A stretch of DNA of 64,000 nt from Lawsonibacter sp900766145 (lineage in GTDB: Bacteria > Bacillota > Clostridia > Oscillospirales > Oscillospiraceae). Numbering within the stretch: position 1 is the stretch's first letter; every line of letters begins with the position of its first letter. The notes under the pieces were generated by a model. The model made no database searches and had not been told where the DNA came from. It worked only from the letters and a program-made list of their open reading frames with translations. A program made the position numbers and the translations under genes. The stretch lies in NCBI RefSeq assembly GCF_030372275.1, contig NZ_JAUDDJ010000002.1. One strand, 5' to 3'. This document shows positions 16,828-26,104 of this stretch, piece after piece.

Positions 16828-19800
16828 TTATTTTTTCAAAATTTCTATTTTTGGCAGCTCCACTGGTGTACCGGTAGCAAAAAACCACAGCATCTTGCGG
16901 TAAACCCGCCGTCCGGTGATGCGCTCCAGGGCCCGGCTGTAGGCGGTGAGCTGGGGGGCGTAGGCCTGGGCCCGCTCCTCCTCCTGCCCCGGCCGGATGC
17001 GGTCGCTCTTGAAATCCAGCACGGTGATCCCCTTCTCATCTGCGAACCAACAGTCCACCACACCCTGAAGAAGCACCTCCTCCCCCTCCAGACCGGGCAG
17101 GTAGTCCCTGGCGGGGGTAAGCAGGGAGAATTTAAACTCCCGGTGGACCTCTTTTGCCCGGGCCACCTCCCGGCCCAGGGACGAGGCAAAAAAGGCGCTG
17201 AGCACCTCCGGGCTGACCGCCTCCCCCTGCAGGGGGGTGAGGAAGCCCTTACGTACCATTTCAGCCACCGCCTCCCGGATGGCTTCTGGGCTGTGCTCCC
17301 CCTCCAGGGGCAGGTACTGCATGGCCAGGTGGAGGGCGGTGCCCTTCTGGGCGGCGGTGAGGCCCTCCCGGCGGGCGATGAAGTCGGGGCGGCGGATGGG
17401 CTCCGGGGCGGCCTGGGACGCTCCCTGGGCCTCCTGGGCGGCCTCCTGATCCAGCACTCGGCCCTTGAGCTGGGTAGCGGTGAGTTTGGAGGGGGCCTGT
17501 ACCGCGGCGGCATAGGGGTAGATCCAGGTGAGGGCAGCAGTGAGATCCTCCCCATCCTCCTCCCGGGGCACGGGAACAAACCGGCCCGCCTGGCCCCTGG
17601 CCTCCTCCAGCCCCTGGCCCTCCACCCAGCGGATAGACCACTTGGGCCCCAGGGGCGTGGGACACTCCGCGCCGCCCCCCGCTAAGGTGCGTAACAACTC
17701 CCCCTCCGGCCGGGTGAGGGCGTGGAGCAGGATCCACTGGCCCACGCTCTGCTGCCGCTCCAGGGCTACGGGAGACACCGGCGCGGCGGCGTCCTGGGCC
17801 AGCCGCTCCAACGCCTTGGCTCCTTCTGTCAGGGCCAGGGTGAGGATCAGCTTCTCCTTGGCCCGGGTCATGGCCACATACAGCAGCCGCATCTCCTCGG
17901 ACATCACCTCCCGCTCCAGCTGCCGGGACACCGCCCGGCGGGCCAGAGTGGGGTACTCCACCATTCTGATCCGATCCAGTCCCTTGGGGCCCACCCCAAG
18001 CACCGGGTGGAAGAGCACCGGGCGCATCAGATCCTCCCGGTTTAACCGCCGGGACAGGCCGCACACCAGCACCACCGGCTTCTCCAGCCCCTTGGACTTG
18101 TGAATGGACAGGATGGACACCCCGTCCCCGTCACCGCCCCCTCCGGCGGCGGTGAGCTTGGCCCCGGTGTCCCGTAGCCGCTCCAGGCGCAGGAGGAACT
18201 GAAACAGGGAGCGGCAGCCGCCATCCTCCATCTGTCCGGCCAGGGCGTAGAGGGTGAGCAGGTTGTTCTGCCGCTCCTCCCCTCCCGGCATGGCCCCGAA
18301 GAGGCCAAGAATGTTGGTCTTTTCATAGATGTGCCAGATGAGCTGGCGGCAGGTGCGGTCCCCCGCCCCAAAGCGCAGCTCCTCCAGCTCCCGGAGAAAG
18401 TCCCCGCTGGCCCGGTCTCCGTCTTGGGCGGCCTGGACCAGGGCGGAATAAAAGTCCCCCTTAGTCCCGGCCCGGAGCTGGGCCAGGTGGTCGGCGTCAA
18501 AGCCGAACACCGGGGAACGCAGGGCGGCGATGAGGGGCACGTCCTGCCGGGGGTTGTCCACGATTTGCAAAATGGACAGGGCCACGTTCACCTCGGTGGT
18601 GGCAAAGAAATCCTCGCCCCCCTCGGCATTCCAGGGGATGCCCTCCTCCCCCAAGGCACGGATATAGTGGTGGAGGACCACGCCGGGGCTGCGGAGCAAA
18701 ATCATCACGTCACTGGGCCGCAGGGGACGCACACCGTCTCCCTCCTTCACCATCAGCGGCTCCTCCAGCAGGGCCCGGATCCGCCGGGCGGCGAACCGGG
18801 CTTCCAAGCGGTTCTTATCCTCCTTCTCCCCCTCCCGGTCCCCCAGGTAGGAGAGGTCTAAGGCGTTGAGCTCCAGGGCATAGTCTCCGCCCTCCGGAAA
18901 CTCCGCCCCGGGCACCAGGGCCTGGTCATCCGTGTAGTCCAGCTCCCCCAGCTGGGTGGACATGATGTTGCGGAACAGATCGTTGCACCCCTCCAGCACC
19001 TGAGGACGGGAGCGGAAATTCCGGGACAGCACCCGCTTGCGGGGCTCCCCCTCCTTGGCCTCGTCTCCAGAGGCAAAGCGGCGGTACTTGTCCAGAAAGA
19101 TGGTGGGGTCGGCCAGGCGGAAGCGGTAGATGGACTGCTTTACGTCGCCCACCTCAAAGAGGGTGCGGCCACCACGGGAGATAGCAGTAAAAATGGCGTT
19201 TTGTACCTGGTTGGTGTCCTGGTACTCGTCCACCATCACCTCCTCAAAGCGCTCGCCCCACATGTTAGCCAGAGCGGTGGGTTGACCGTCGTGCTCCACC
19301 AGGAGCTTTACCGCCAAGTGCTCCAGGTCGGAGAAGTCCAGCACACCTCGCCGGGCTTTCTCGGCCTGGTAGGCCTCCTGAAAGCGGAGCACCAGGTCCA
19401 TAAGGCCCCGTACTGCTGGGGCGGCCTCCCGCAAATCAGAGAGCACCTGGGCACTGTCCCCGTCAAAGCGCTCCGCCGCCCGGGTAAGCAGGTCCTTGGC
19501 CGTATCCCGCAGGTTTTTTACCTGCTGAGTTAGGGCCGCTGCCCGGCTCTCCTCCAGAGGGCTGAGCTCTTCGCTCCGCTTCCGCTTACGTCCCACCGCC
19601 GGGAATGGCACAGGCAGACAGGCACAGGTCTTGTCCCAGTGGGAGCCCTCCGCCGCCTCACAGAAAGCCTGGGCGGCCTCCAGAGAGGTCTGGATAGAGG
19701 GTGCGTAGTTCATTTGCAACAGCTCGTCCTGGGCGCACAGGGCGAGCGCCCGCTCCAGCCGCTTTTCTGCCTCCCGGCCCTGCCGGGCGGCGTCCTCCAG

Positions 19801-20448
19801 CAGCAGAGCCCCCCAGGGGGTCTGTCCCGCGTCGGTGATGCCCTCCAGGGCCCACACCGACTTCTGCCCGAAAAGCCACTGGGCCGGGTCGGGGTGGCTC
19901 TGGATGCGGCCAAATACATCCAGCACGATCTGCTCCAGGCGGCTGTCGTCCCGGCCCGCCGCCATGGTGTCCACCAAGAGGGAAAAGTCGTCCCCCTCCT
20001 GGAGGTTCTCATACTGCTCCTCCAGCACGTCCTGGAGGACCTGGGCGGTCATCACCGCCCCCTCCCCCTCATCGCACAGGCGGAAGTCGGGGTCTAAGTC
20101 CAGCAGATGGCCGCTCTCCCGCAGCAGGGCGGCACAGAAGGCGTGGATGGTGGAAATCTGCGCCTGATAGACCAAGGTGGTCTGGCGGCGCAGGTGGCGG
20201 TCGTTGGGGTTCTGGGCCAGCCGCTGGGACAGTTCTTGGGCAATACGGCCCCGCAGCTCGGCGGCGGCGGCCTTGGTGTAGGTAATGACCAAAAACTGGG
20301 TGATGTCCAGCCCCTCGCCGGTCACCCGGTCCAGCAGCCGCTCCACCAGCACCCGGGTCTTACCCGATCCGGCCGCCGCCGACACCAGCAGCTCTCCGCC
20401 CCGGTCGTCTACGATCTTTCGTTGTTCTTCGGTCAGGGGAAAAGCCAT
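16828..20448 (-). CDS. addA: ATP-dependent helicase/nuclease subunit A (AddA)
   Basis: The 1206-residue UvrD-type helicase-nuclease subunit of the AddAB complex, the Gram-positive counterpart of RecBCD, which resects double-strand breaks for RecA. Walker A is SAAAGSGKTRVLVERL near residue 25. The Walker B/motif II DEYQDTN, motif VSILSIHKSKGLE and LLYVAMTRAKEKL helicase motifs are present. The C-terminal nuclease domain has the LDFKSDR catalytic motif. Length is normal for the family. It lies downstream of addB, with a small EamA gene in between. Confidence 0.97.
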   Translation of the reverse strand: MAFPLTEEQRKIVDDRGGELLVSAAAGSGKTRVLVERLLDRVTGEGLDITQFLVITYTKAAAAELRGRIAQELSQRLAQNPNDRHLRRQTTLVYQAQISTIHAFCAALLRESGHLLDLDPDFRLCDEGEGAVMTAQVLQDVLEEQYENLQEGDDFSLLVDTMAAGRDDSRLEQIVLDVFGRIQSHPDPAQWLFGQKSVWALEGITDAGQTPWGALLLEDAARQGREAEKRLERALALCAQDELLQMNYAPSIQTSLEAAQAFCEAAEGSHWDKTCACLPVPFPAVGRKRKRSEELSPLEESRAAALTQQVKNLRDTAKDLLTRAAERFDGDSAQVLSDLREAAPAVRGLMDLVLRFQEAYQAEKARRGVLDFSDLEHLAVKLLVEHDGQPTALANMWGERFEEVMVDEYQDTNQVQNAIFTAISRGGRTLFEVGDVKQSIYRFRLADPTIFLDKYRRFASGDEAKEGEPRKRVLSRNFRSRPQVLEGCNDLFRNIMSTQLGELDYTDDQALVPGAEFPEGGDYALELNALDLSYLGDREGEKEDKNRLEARFAARRIRALLEEPLMVKEGDGVRPLRPSDVMILLRSPGVVLHHYIRALGEEGIPWNAEGGEDFFATTEVNVALSILQIVDNPRQDVPLIAALRSPVFGFDADHLAQLRAGTKGDFYSALVQAAQDGDRASGDFLRELEELRFGAGDRTCRQLIWHIYEKTNILGLFGAMPGGEERQNNLLTLYALAGQMEDGGCRSLFQFLLRLERLRDTGAKLTAAGGGGDGDGVSILSIHKSKGLEKPVVLVCGLSRRLNREDLMRPVLFHPVLGVGPKGLDRIRMVEYPTLARRAVSRQLEREVMSEEMRLLYVAMTRAKEKLILTLALTEGAKALERLAQDAAAPVSPVALERQQSVGQWILLHALTRPEGELLRTLAGGGAECPTPLGPKWSIRWVEGQGLEEARGQAGRFVPVPREEDGEDLTAALTWIYPYAAAVQAPSKLTATQLKGRVLDQEAAQEAQGASQAAPEPIRRPDFIARREGLTAAQKGTALHLAMQYLPLEGEHSPEAIREAVAEMVRKGFLTPLQGEAVSPEVLSAFFASSLGREVARAKEVHREFKFSLLTPARDYLPGLEGEEVLLQGVVDCWFADEKGITVLDFKSDRIRPGQEEERAQAYAPQLTAYSRALERITGRRVYRKMLWFFATGTPVELPKIEILKK

Positions 20449-20473
20449 AGCGGCATGCCTCCTTCTTCCAAGC

Positions 20474-20890
20474 TTACAAAATCAGCACAAAGGTGCCCAC
20501 CGTGATGAGCAGTCCGCCCACCACCGTCTTCACGTCCACGGCCTCTTTCAGCACCACAAAGGCCAGTACCATGGAGATAACCACGCTGAACTTATCAATG
20601 GGCACCACCTTGCTGGCCGGTCCCAGCTGGAGGGCCCGGTAGTAGCACAGCCAGGACAGGCCGGTGGCCACCCCGGACAGCACCAGAAACAGCCAGCTCC
20701 GGGCAGTGATATCTCCCATCTCATGATGTTTTCCAGTCATGAATACGATGGCCCATGCCATGATGAGCACCACCACCGTACGGATAGCGGTGGCCAGGTT
20801 GGAGTTAAGTTCCCCCATCCCCAGCTTGGCCAAAATGGAGGTCAGCGCGGCAAACACCGCCGACAGCAGAGCAAATACCGCCCACATCAT
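20474..20890 (-). CDS. Half-size EamA-family (DMT) membrane protein
   Basis: A protein of 138 residues, about half of a normal 10-TM drug/metabolite transporter, with four to five hydrophobic segments. It starts MMWAVFALLSAVFAALTSIL and carries the EamA signature GLSWLCYYRALQLGPASKVV. Half-size members are thought to work as dimers. It sits between addB and addA with gaps of 34 and 25 bases, so it is probably cotranscribed with the recombination genes, an unexpected partner. Confidence 0.85.
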   Translation of the reverse strand: MMWAVFALLSAVFAALTSILAKLGMGELNSNLATAIRTVVVLIMAWAIVFMTGKHHEMGDITARSWLFLVLSGVATGLSWLCYYRALQLGPASKVVPIDKFSVVISMVLAFVVLKEAVDVKTVVGGLLITVGTFVLIL

Positions 20891-20924
20891 AAGCGCCTTC
20901 TTTCCAAAATTTCCGTTTTCCGGG

Positions 20925-23900
20925 TCAGTTCTCCTCCCGGGCCACGTTCTCCCAAAATTCCCGGCTCTTCACGCTGACCAGCCACCGCTTGCCGTCGCCG
21001 CCCCGCCCCTCCTCAAAGTGGCAGGCCTGGGCGTAGTCGCAGTAGCGGCAGGCGTTTTTCTCCGGCCCCCGCCAGAAGGGGTCGGCAGCGATGTTACCCT
21101 GAGCGATCTCCTGGCAGATCTCCTCCAGCACCTTCTGGATGTGGCCGCCCAGTTTGCCCAGCTGCTCGGCGGTGGCCAGGGCTTCGCCGGAGATTTCCCC
21201 GGTGCTCTTGGACACCTTTAGGGGCAAAAAGCGGTAGCCCTTCTCCCCCGGCTCCTCCATGGCGTCCAGCACCGCCGGGTCGCTGAGCACCAGGCCGCTG
21301 CGGGTGAGCTCCTTGTCCAGCTGCTTTCGCCAGGCATCGTCGGACATGGAGCGGCTGCCCTTGATGATAGCATCCCGGGCCGGGAGGTACAGCACCCCTG
21401 CCCCTTCCACCGGTTTTCCGTAGAATTTCTCTCCCCGGTCCTCCAGGGTGAAGAGGTAGAGGAGCATCTGAAGGCCCAGGCCATTCCAAACCTCTGTTAA
21501 GTCAAAAGACTTGCGCCCCGTTTTGTAGTCTACTACCCGCAGGTAGAGCCGTCCGTCCTTCTCCCAGCCGTCCACTCGGTCCACAAAGCCGGTGATGCTC
21601 AGGGTCACGTCCCCCACGGTGAGCTCCACCGGGGGCAGGTCCTTGCCGCTGCCAAAGCCCAGCTCAAAGGAGATGGGCCGGAACTTGGAGGCCCAGATCT
21701 CCTGGGTCACGTTATCCACCACCGCCTGGACGGAGCGGAGAAGCCGCCGGAACAGGTACTGGAACCGCTCGCTCTGCTGCTCCAGGCCACCCAACTCCTC
21801 CCGGACATATTGCTCCACCGCCTGGCGGGTAAGCTCGGCCACCCGCTCCCGGCGCTCCTGGTCCTGCTCGTCCTCCCAGCCGGGCAGGGTGGTCTGCTGG
21901 AAGGCGTCGTCTTTGAGGACGTGCTCCAGCACGTAGTGGACAAAGGTTCCGTACTCCGGCGCTGTAAAGCCGGCAGGCTTGCGTGGTTCTGCCTGGAGGC
22001 CATAGCGCATGAAGTAGGAGAAGTGGCAGGATTTGTACTTATCCATCCGGGAGGCCGACATGGGCACCCGGTGACCGTAGAGCCGCTCCACCGCATTTCG
22101 GGACAGTTGGCCCCGCTCCCACCGGGCGGCCCGGTCCAGCCGCTCCACCATAGGGGCGTACTCCGGCAGGGCCAGCAGGGCGTCGTGGGCGCTCTGGCTG
22201 CGCCCCGCCTGCTCCAAAGCAGGCAAGGGAGCCTGGAGGCGGAAGCGGCCATACAGGTCCTCCTCCCGCTCCACGGTGAGGTCGGAAAACAGCAGCCGCA
22301 GCCGCTCTACCAAAAAGCAGGGGCGGCGCTCATCTCCCGCTCCACTCTGGCCCGGCCAGGAGACGATGAGCTTCTGGGTGGGCCGGGCGCAGGTGAGGTA
22401 AACGGTGGTCATCTCACGGTAGAGAAGGTCCCGGGCGGTCTGGTTCAGTTCCAGGCCGTAGGAGGCCAGCAGGGAGCGGTCATCGTCGGACAGCAGCCCC
22501 GCCGGGGTGGACACCTGGGGAATGGAGGCGTCGTCCGCCCCCAGGAGAAACAGCACCTTGCCGTGCTGTCCGGTCTGGCGGGTGGTCTCCCCCGCTGTCA
22601 CCCGGTCGAGAGATACGGGGATGGTGCCCACGTCGTACTGGGACAGCACCAGCCGGAACAGGGCGGAAAATTCCTCCAGTTCCATGGGGGTCTCCCCCAG
22701 CAGCTGGGCGCACTGCTCCAGGCCACCGCAGACGATCTCCCACAGCTGGCGGTACTCCTCGGCCAGGGCGGGCTGTTCCCGCTGCCGCAGGGCAGCTACC
22801 CGCTCCTCCAGCCGCTCCGGCAGGCCTATGTTCTCCAAAAAGCTGTAAAGGGCTATTGCCTGACCTTCTCCGGTTTTATTGGCATTTTTTCGCAGCAGTT
22901 CCAGGGGCTCGGCCACCTGGCGGCGGGCGCGGTCCAGCCGCTCCAGCAGGACCTTGTCCTCCTCGGTCATGGGGAAACCGTACCCCCGGGGATGCATATT
23001 CCAGGGCTTCGTCTGGGTCCAGCGGCTCCCCCGCAGGTTCCACTTGAGGACGTAGTTTTCCAATAAATCCCGGTCCTCCTCCGGCAAATCGGTAAGGCCG
23101 GTTTTCAGATAGTGGAACACGTCGTCATAGCGGTAGCCTCCCGCCACCGTCTCCAGGGCCGCCGTCACCAGGGTGAGGATGGGCTTTTCCAGGATATCGG
23201 TCATGGCGGAGGCGAACACCGGCACCTGATACCGGGGAAATACCGACTCGATGAGGGGCTGGTAGGCAGCAAAATCCCGGGCGGCCACCTCAATGTCCTG
23301 GTAGCGCAGCCCCTCCTCCCGCACCAAGGTGCGGATCCGGGAGGCCGTCCACTCCACTTCGGAACGGGGGGTCAGGGCACGGTGGAGCTCCACCGCCCCC
23401 TCACAGTGGACGGGCTCTCCCTGGGGGCCGAACAGCTCCCGCTCTGCCTTCTGGAGGGCGGGAACTCTGGGAGAGCAGTCACCAGAAAGGATTTCTACTT
23501 CACAGGATATCCCCCGCTCCTTGGCCAGCCGCAGCAGGGTGGCGGCGGTGCGCCGGGCGGGAGAAAAGATTCCTGTGCCCCCCTCATCCTCCTCCAGGTG
23601 GTCGCAGGTGAGGGTGACGGTCATCTGGTGGGCCTGAGTCATGAGCTGAGCCAGCACCTCCCCCTGCTGGGGAGTGAAGTCGGTAAAGCCGTCCAGCCAC
23701 AGGTCCATGTCCCGGGCCCAGGGGCAGGTAGCCAGCTTCTCCGCCGTCCGGGTCAGCCGGTCCCGGGGGTCCAGGGCGGTGCGGGCGGTGAGGGCCTGGT
23801 AGGCCCCGCAGATGAGCCCCAGATCCCGCAGCTTGTCCCCCTCCGGGCCCTCCACCTCCTCCCCCGCCTGGAGGAGCAGCTGGGGCTGGACACAGCAGCT

Positions 23901-24278
23901 TTTCAGCTCGTCCACCGTGGCCAGCAGGTTTTCCAGAAAGGCAGGGCGGCGGGAGGGCCGGGCGTACACCGTCAGTTCCGGGGACACCGCCTTCACCGCC
24001 TGGTACATGAGCAGCAGCCGTCCGCCGCTGTCCAGTTCCGGCTCTCCCACGCCTCCCGCGGCCAGGAACACCCGGTTGGCAAGGCGGCTGAAGGACAGCA
24101 CCTCGGCGTACAGGGACACTCCGTCCCCTCCTGCCTTACACAGGGCGCGCTCGGCCTGGTGGGACTGCTGCTCGGGCACCATCAGCACCTGCCGCCGCTC
24201 CCGGCCCGCCTGGCACAGACACTCCAGCACAGCGGTGGTTTTTCCGCAGCCCGCCCGGCCTATGATCAGCTTCACCAT
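20925..24278 (-). CDS. addB: ATP-dependent nuclease subunit B (AddB)
   Basis: The 1117-residue second subunit of AddAB. Walker A is GRAGCGKTTAVLE at residues 7-19. The C-terminal RecB-type nuclease domain contains RVVDYKTGRKSFD (catalytic Asp and Lys). An iron-sulphur cluster is expected from Cys in MDKYKSCHFSYF together with the C-terminal CRYCDYAQAC cysteines. It acts with AddA at DNA breaks and Chi-like sites. GGAGGGC precedes the ATG, and an extended -10 box lies about 40 bases upstream, just past the gltX terminator. Confidence 0.96.
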   Translation of the reverse strand: MVKLIIGRAGCGKTTAVLECLCQAGRERRQVLMVPEQQSHQAERALCKAGGDGVSLYAEVLSFSRLANRVFLAAGGVGEPELDSGGRLLLMYQAVKAVSPELTVYARPSRRPAFLENLLATVDELKSCCVQPQLLLQAGEEVEGPEGDKLRDLGLICGAYQALTARTALDPRDRLTRTAEKLATCPWARDMDLWLDGFTDFTPQQGEVLAQLMTQAHQMTVTLTCDHLEEDEGGTGIFSPARRTAATLLRLAKERGISCEVEILSGDCSPRVPALQKAERELFGPQGEPVHCEGAVELHRALTPRSEVEWTASRIRTLVREEGLRYQDIEVAARDFAAYQPLIESVFPRYQVPVFASAMTDILEKPILTLVTAALETVAGGYRYDDVFHYLKTGLTDLPEEDRDLLENYVLKWNLRGSRWTQTKPWNMHPRGYGFPMTEEDKVLLERLDRARRQVAEPLELLRKNANKTGEGQAIALYSFLENIGLPERLEERVAALRQREQPALAEEYRQLWEIVCGGLEQCAQLLGETPMELEEFSALFRLVLSQYDVGTIPVSLDRVTAGETTRQTGQHGKVLFLLGADDASIPQVSTPAGLLSDDDRSLLASYGLELNQTARDLLYREMTTVYLTCARPTQKLIVSWPGQSGAGDERRPCFLVERLRLLFSDLTVEREEDLYGRFRLQAPLPALEQAGRSQSAHDALLALPEYAPMVERLDRAARWERGQLSRNAVERLYGHRVPMSASRMDKYKSCHFSYFMRYGLQAEPRKPAGFTAPEYGTFVHYVLEHVLKDDAFQQTTLPGWEDEQDQERRERVAELTRQAVEQYVREELGGLEQQSERFQYLFRRLLRSVQAVVDNVTQEIWASKFRPISFELGFGSGKDLPPVELTVGDVTLSITGFVDRVDGWEKDGRLYLRVVDYKTGRKSFDLTEVWNGLGLQMLLYLFTLEDRGEKFYGKPVEGAGVLYLPARDAIIKGSRSMSDDAWRKQLDKELTRSGLVLSDPAVLDAMEEPGEKGYRFLPLKVSKSTGEISGEALATAEQLGKLGGHIQKVLEEICQEIAQGNIAADPFWRGPEKNACRYCDYAQACHFEEGRGGDGKRWLVSVKSREFWENVAREEN

Positions 24279-24318
24279 GGGCCTGCCCTCCTTTCCTCAC
24301 ATCTATAATATCGCTGGT

Positions 24319-24327
24319 ATTGTAGCA
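24319..24327 (-). promoter_or_regulatory. Extended -10 promoter for addB
   Basis: TGC-TACAAT on the minus strand, about 41 bases before the addB ATG. The -35 region at a 17-base spacing is only TTTTTC and overlaps the T-run of the gltX terminator. Confidence 0.5.
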
Positions 24328-24340
24328 TAGTCCGGACAAA

Positions 24341-24372
24341 AGAAAAAGTCCCCAGCCGCAGCTGGGGACTTT
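24341..24372 (-). terminator. Terminator of gltX
   Basis: AGTCCCCAGC-4-GCTGGGGACT is followed on the minus strand by TTTTTCTTTT. Confidence 0.88.
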
Positions 24373-24390
24373 GGACGGATTTTCGGCAAA

Positions 24391-25878
24391 TTAGGCCAGC
24401 TTGTCCAGGCCGATCTTGAGACGGCGCACCGTCTCCTCCTTGCCCAGGATGCAGCAGATCTCCACCGCACCGCCGGGGGTGACCGCCTTACCGGCAGCGG
24501 CGATACGCACCGGCCACATGAGGGTGGCGTTCTTCACACCCAGGCCCTCGGCAAGGCCCACCAGGGACTCGTGGATCATGGCCTGATTCCAGGCGGGCAG
24601 GTTGGAGAGCATACCAATGGCGGCGGAGAGCATCTCCTTGGCCACCTCGGGATTACACTTGGACTTCTTGTTGGTGAAGAGGTCCACGCTGTACTCAGGC
24701 AGCTGGTCAAAGAAGTCCACCTTCTCGGGGATGTCGGTGAGGCGCTCGCACCGGGCCTGGAGCAGGGCGGCGATGTCAGCCACTGCAATGGCCTCGTTCT
24801 TCACGCTCTGGCGGATATAGGGCTCGGCCACCTTGGCAAAGTCCTCGGGGACCATGGCCCGCAGGTACATGGCGTTGAAGTGGGTGAGCTTCTCAATGTC
24901 GAAGATGGCGGGGGACTTGGACATGCCCTCCAGGTCGAAGGCCTTTGCCAGCTCCTCCAGGGAGAATACCTCCTGCTCAGCCAGCTCGCCCCGGGGGGAC
25001 CAGCCCAGCAGGGCCACGTAGTTCAAAATGGCGTCGGTGAGGAAGCCCTGGTTCTTCAGATCCTCGTAGGAGGGGTCGCCGTGGCGCTTGGACATCTTAT
25101 GCTGGGCGTCCCGCATGACGGGAGAGCAGTGCACATAGGTGGGGATGTCCCAGCCGAAGCTCTCATAGAGCAGGTTATACTTGGGGGCAGAGGACAGATA
25201 CTCGCTGCCGCGGACCACGTGGGTAATGCCCATCAGGTGGTCATCGATGACGTTGGCAAAGTTATAGGTGGGCAGGCCGTCCCGCTTGATGAGCACCTGA
25301 TCATCCAGGGTCTTGTTCTCCACGGTGATGTCGCCGAAGATGGCATCGTGGAAGGTGGTGGTGCCCTCGTAGGGGATTTTCTGGCGGATGACGTAGGGCT
25401 CGCCCGCATCCACCCGGGCCTGGGCCTCCTCCAGGCTCAGAGAGCGGCAGGGGTCGGCAGCACGGTTAAAGTCGCCGGAGTCTTCCTCGCTCTCGGTCTT
25501 CTCGCAGAAGCAGTAGTAGGCGTGGCCCTTCTCCACCAGCAGCTGGGCGTACTTACCATAGGTGTCCCGGCGTTCGGTCTGGATATAGGGGGCCACAGGG
25601 CCGCCCACATCGGGACCCTCGTCATGGTCCAGGTGGCACTCGGCCAGAGTCTTATAGATGAGCTCAGTAGCGCCCTCTACCTGACGGGTCTGGTCGGTGT
25701 CCTCAATGCGCAGGATAAAGGTGCCCCCGGCGTTGCGGGCGATGAGCCAGGTGTACAGGGCGGTACGCAGATTGCCGATGTGCATATAGCCCGTGGGAGA
25801 GGGGGCAAAACGGGTACGGACCTTCCCCTTGGGGATTTTGGCCTCCATCTCCTCAAAATACTTATGATCCAAAGCCAT
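24391..25878 (-). CDS. gltX: Glutamyl-tRNA synthetase
   Basis: A class I aminoacyl-tRNA synthetase of 495 residues that charges tRNA-Glu (and possibly tRNA-Gln in organisms using GatCAB). The HIGH-type motif is PSPTGYMHIGNLRTALY near residue 30 and the KMSKS-type motif is HKMSKRHGDPS near residue 250. The ATG at 25878 has GGAGGG at 6 bases. A longer upstream frame would run through the promoter and is discarded. Confidence 0.97.
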   Translation of the reverse strand: MALDHKYFEEMEAKIPKGKVRTRFAPSPTGYMHIGNLRTALYTWLIARNAGGTFILRIEDTDQTRQVEGATELIYKTLAECHLDHDEGPDVGGPVAPYIQTERRDTYGKYAQLLVEKGHAYYCFCEKTESEEDSGDFNRAADPCRSLSLEEAQARVDAGEPYVIRQKIPYEGTTTFHDAIFGDITVENKTLDDQVLIKRDGLPTYNFANVIDDHLMGITHVVRGSEYLSSAPKYNLLYESFGWDIPTYVHCSPVMRDAQHKMSKRHGDPSYEDLKNQGFLTDAILNYVALLGWSPRGELAEQEVFSLEELAKAFDLEGMSKSPAIFDIEKLTHFNAMYLRAMVPEDFAKVAEPYIRQSVKNEAIAVADIAALLQARCERLTDIPEKVDFFDQLPEYSVDLFTNKKSKCNPEVAKEMLSAAIGMLSNLPAWNQAMIHESLVGLAEGLGVKNATLMWPVRIAAAGKAVTPGGAVEICCILGKEETVRRLKIGLDKLA

Positions 25879-25924
25879 ACTGTTCCCTCCGTAAGCGGCT
25901 GGGCCGCCTGATTTCTTGCAGGCA

Positions 25925-25953
25925 ATTATAGCCGATTTTTCCCCTTTTGACAA
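25925..25953 (-). promoter_or_regulatory. Sigma-A promoter for gltX
   Basis: On the minus strand: TTGTCA (25953-25948), 17 bases, TATAAT (25930-25925). No T-box or other leader structure was recognised between it and the start codon. Confidence 0.82.
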
Positions 25954-26022
25954 CCCTTCCCGCCCCTCTTTCCCCTTGTAGGACAGAATTGTAACGAAAC
26001 GATGAAATTCCGCCCGGTACGA

Positions 26023-26051
26023 TTGCCACGGGGGGAAAAATGTGCTATGCT
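26023..26051 (+). promoter_or_regulatory. Sigma-A promoter for trpS
   Basis: TTGCCA (26023-26028), 17 bases, extended -10 TGC-TATGCT (26046-26051), about 53 bases before the trpS ATG. The short leader leaves no room for a T-box. Confidence 0.75.
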
Positions 26052-26104
26052 GTATTGGTATCATTCTGCATATAGGGATTTCCCTGAAAAGGTTGTGTTT
26101 TATT

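Noticed and set aside
21810..24308. Long plus-strand open frames opposite addB
   Set aside because: They are shadows of addB codon bias, without motifs or ribosome sites.
25879..26104. Possible T-box leaders upstream of gltX or trpS
   Set aside because: Good promoters lie close to both genes and leave leaders too short for a T-box; no specifier loop or antiterminator motif is present.
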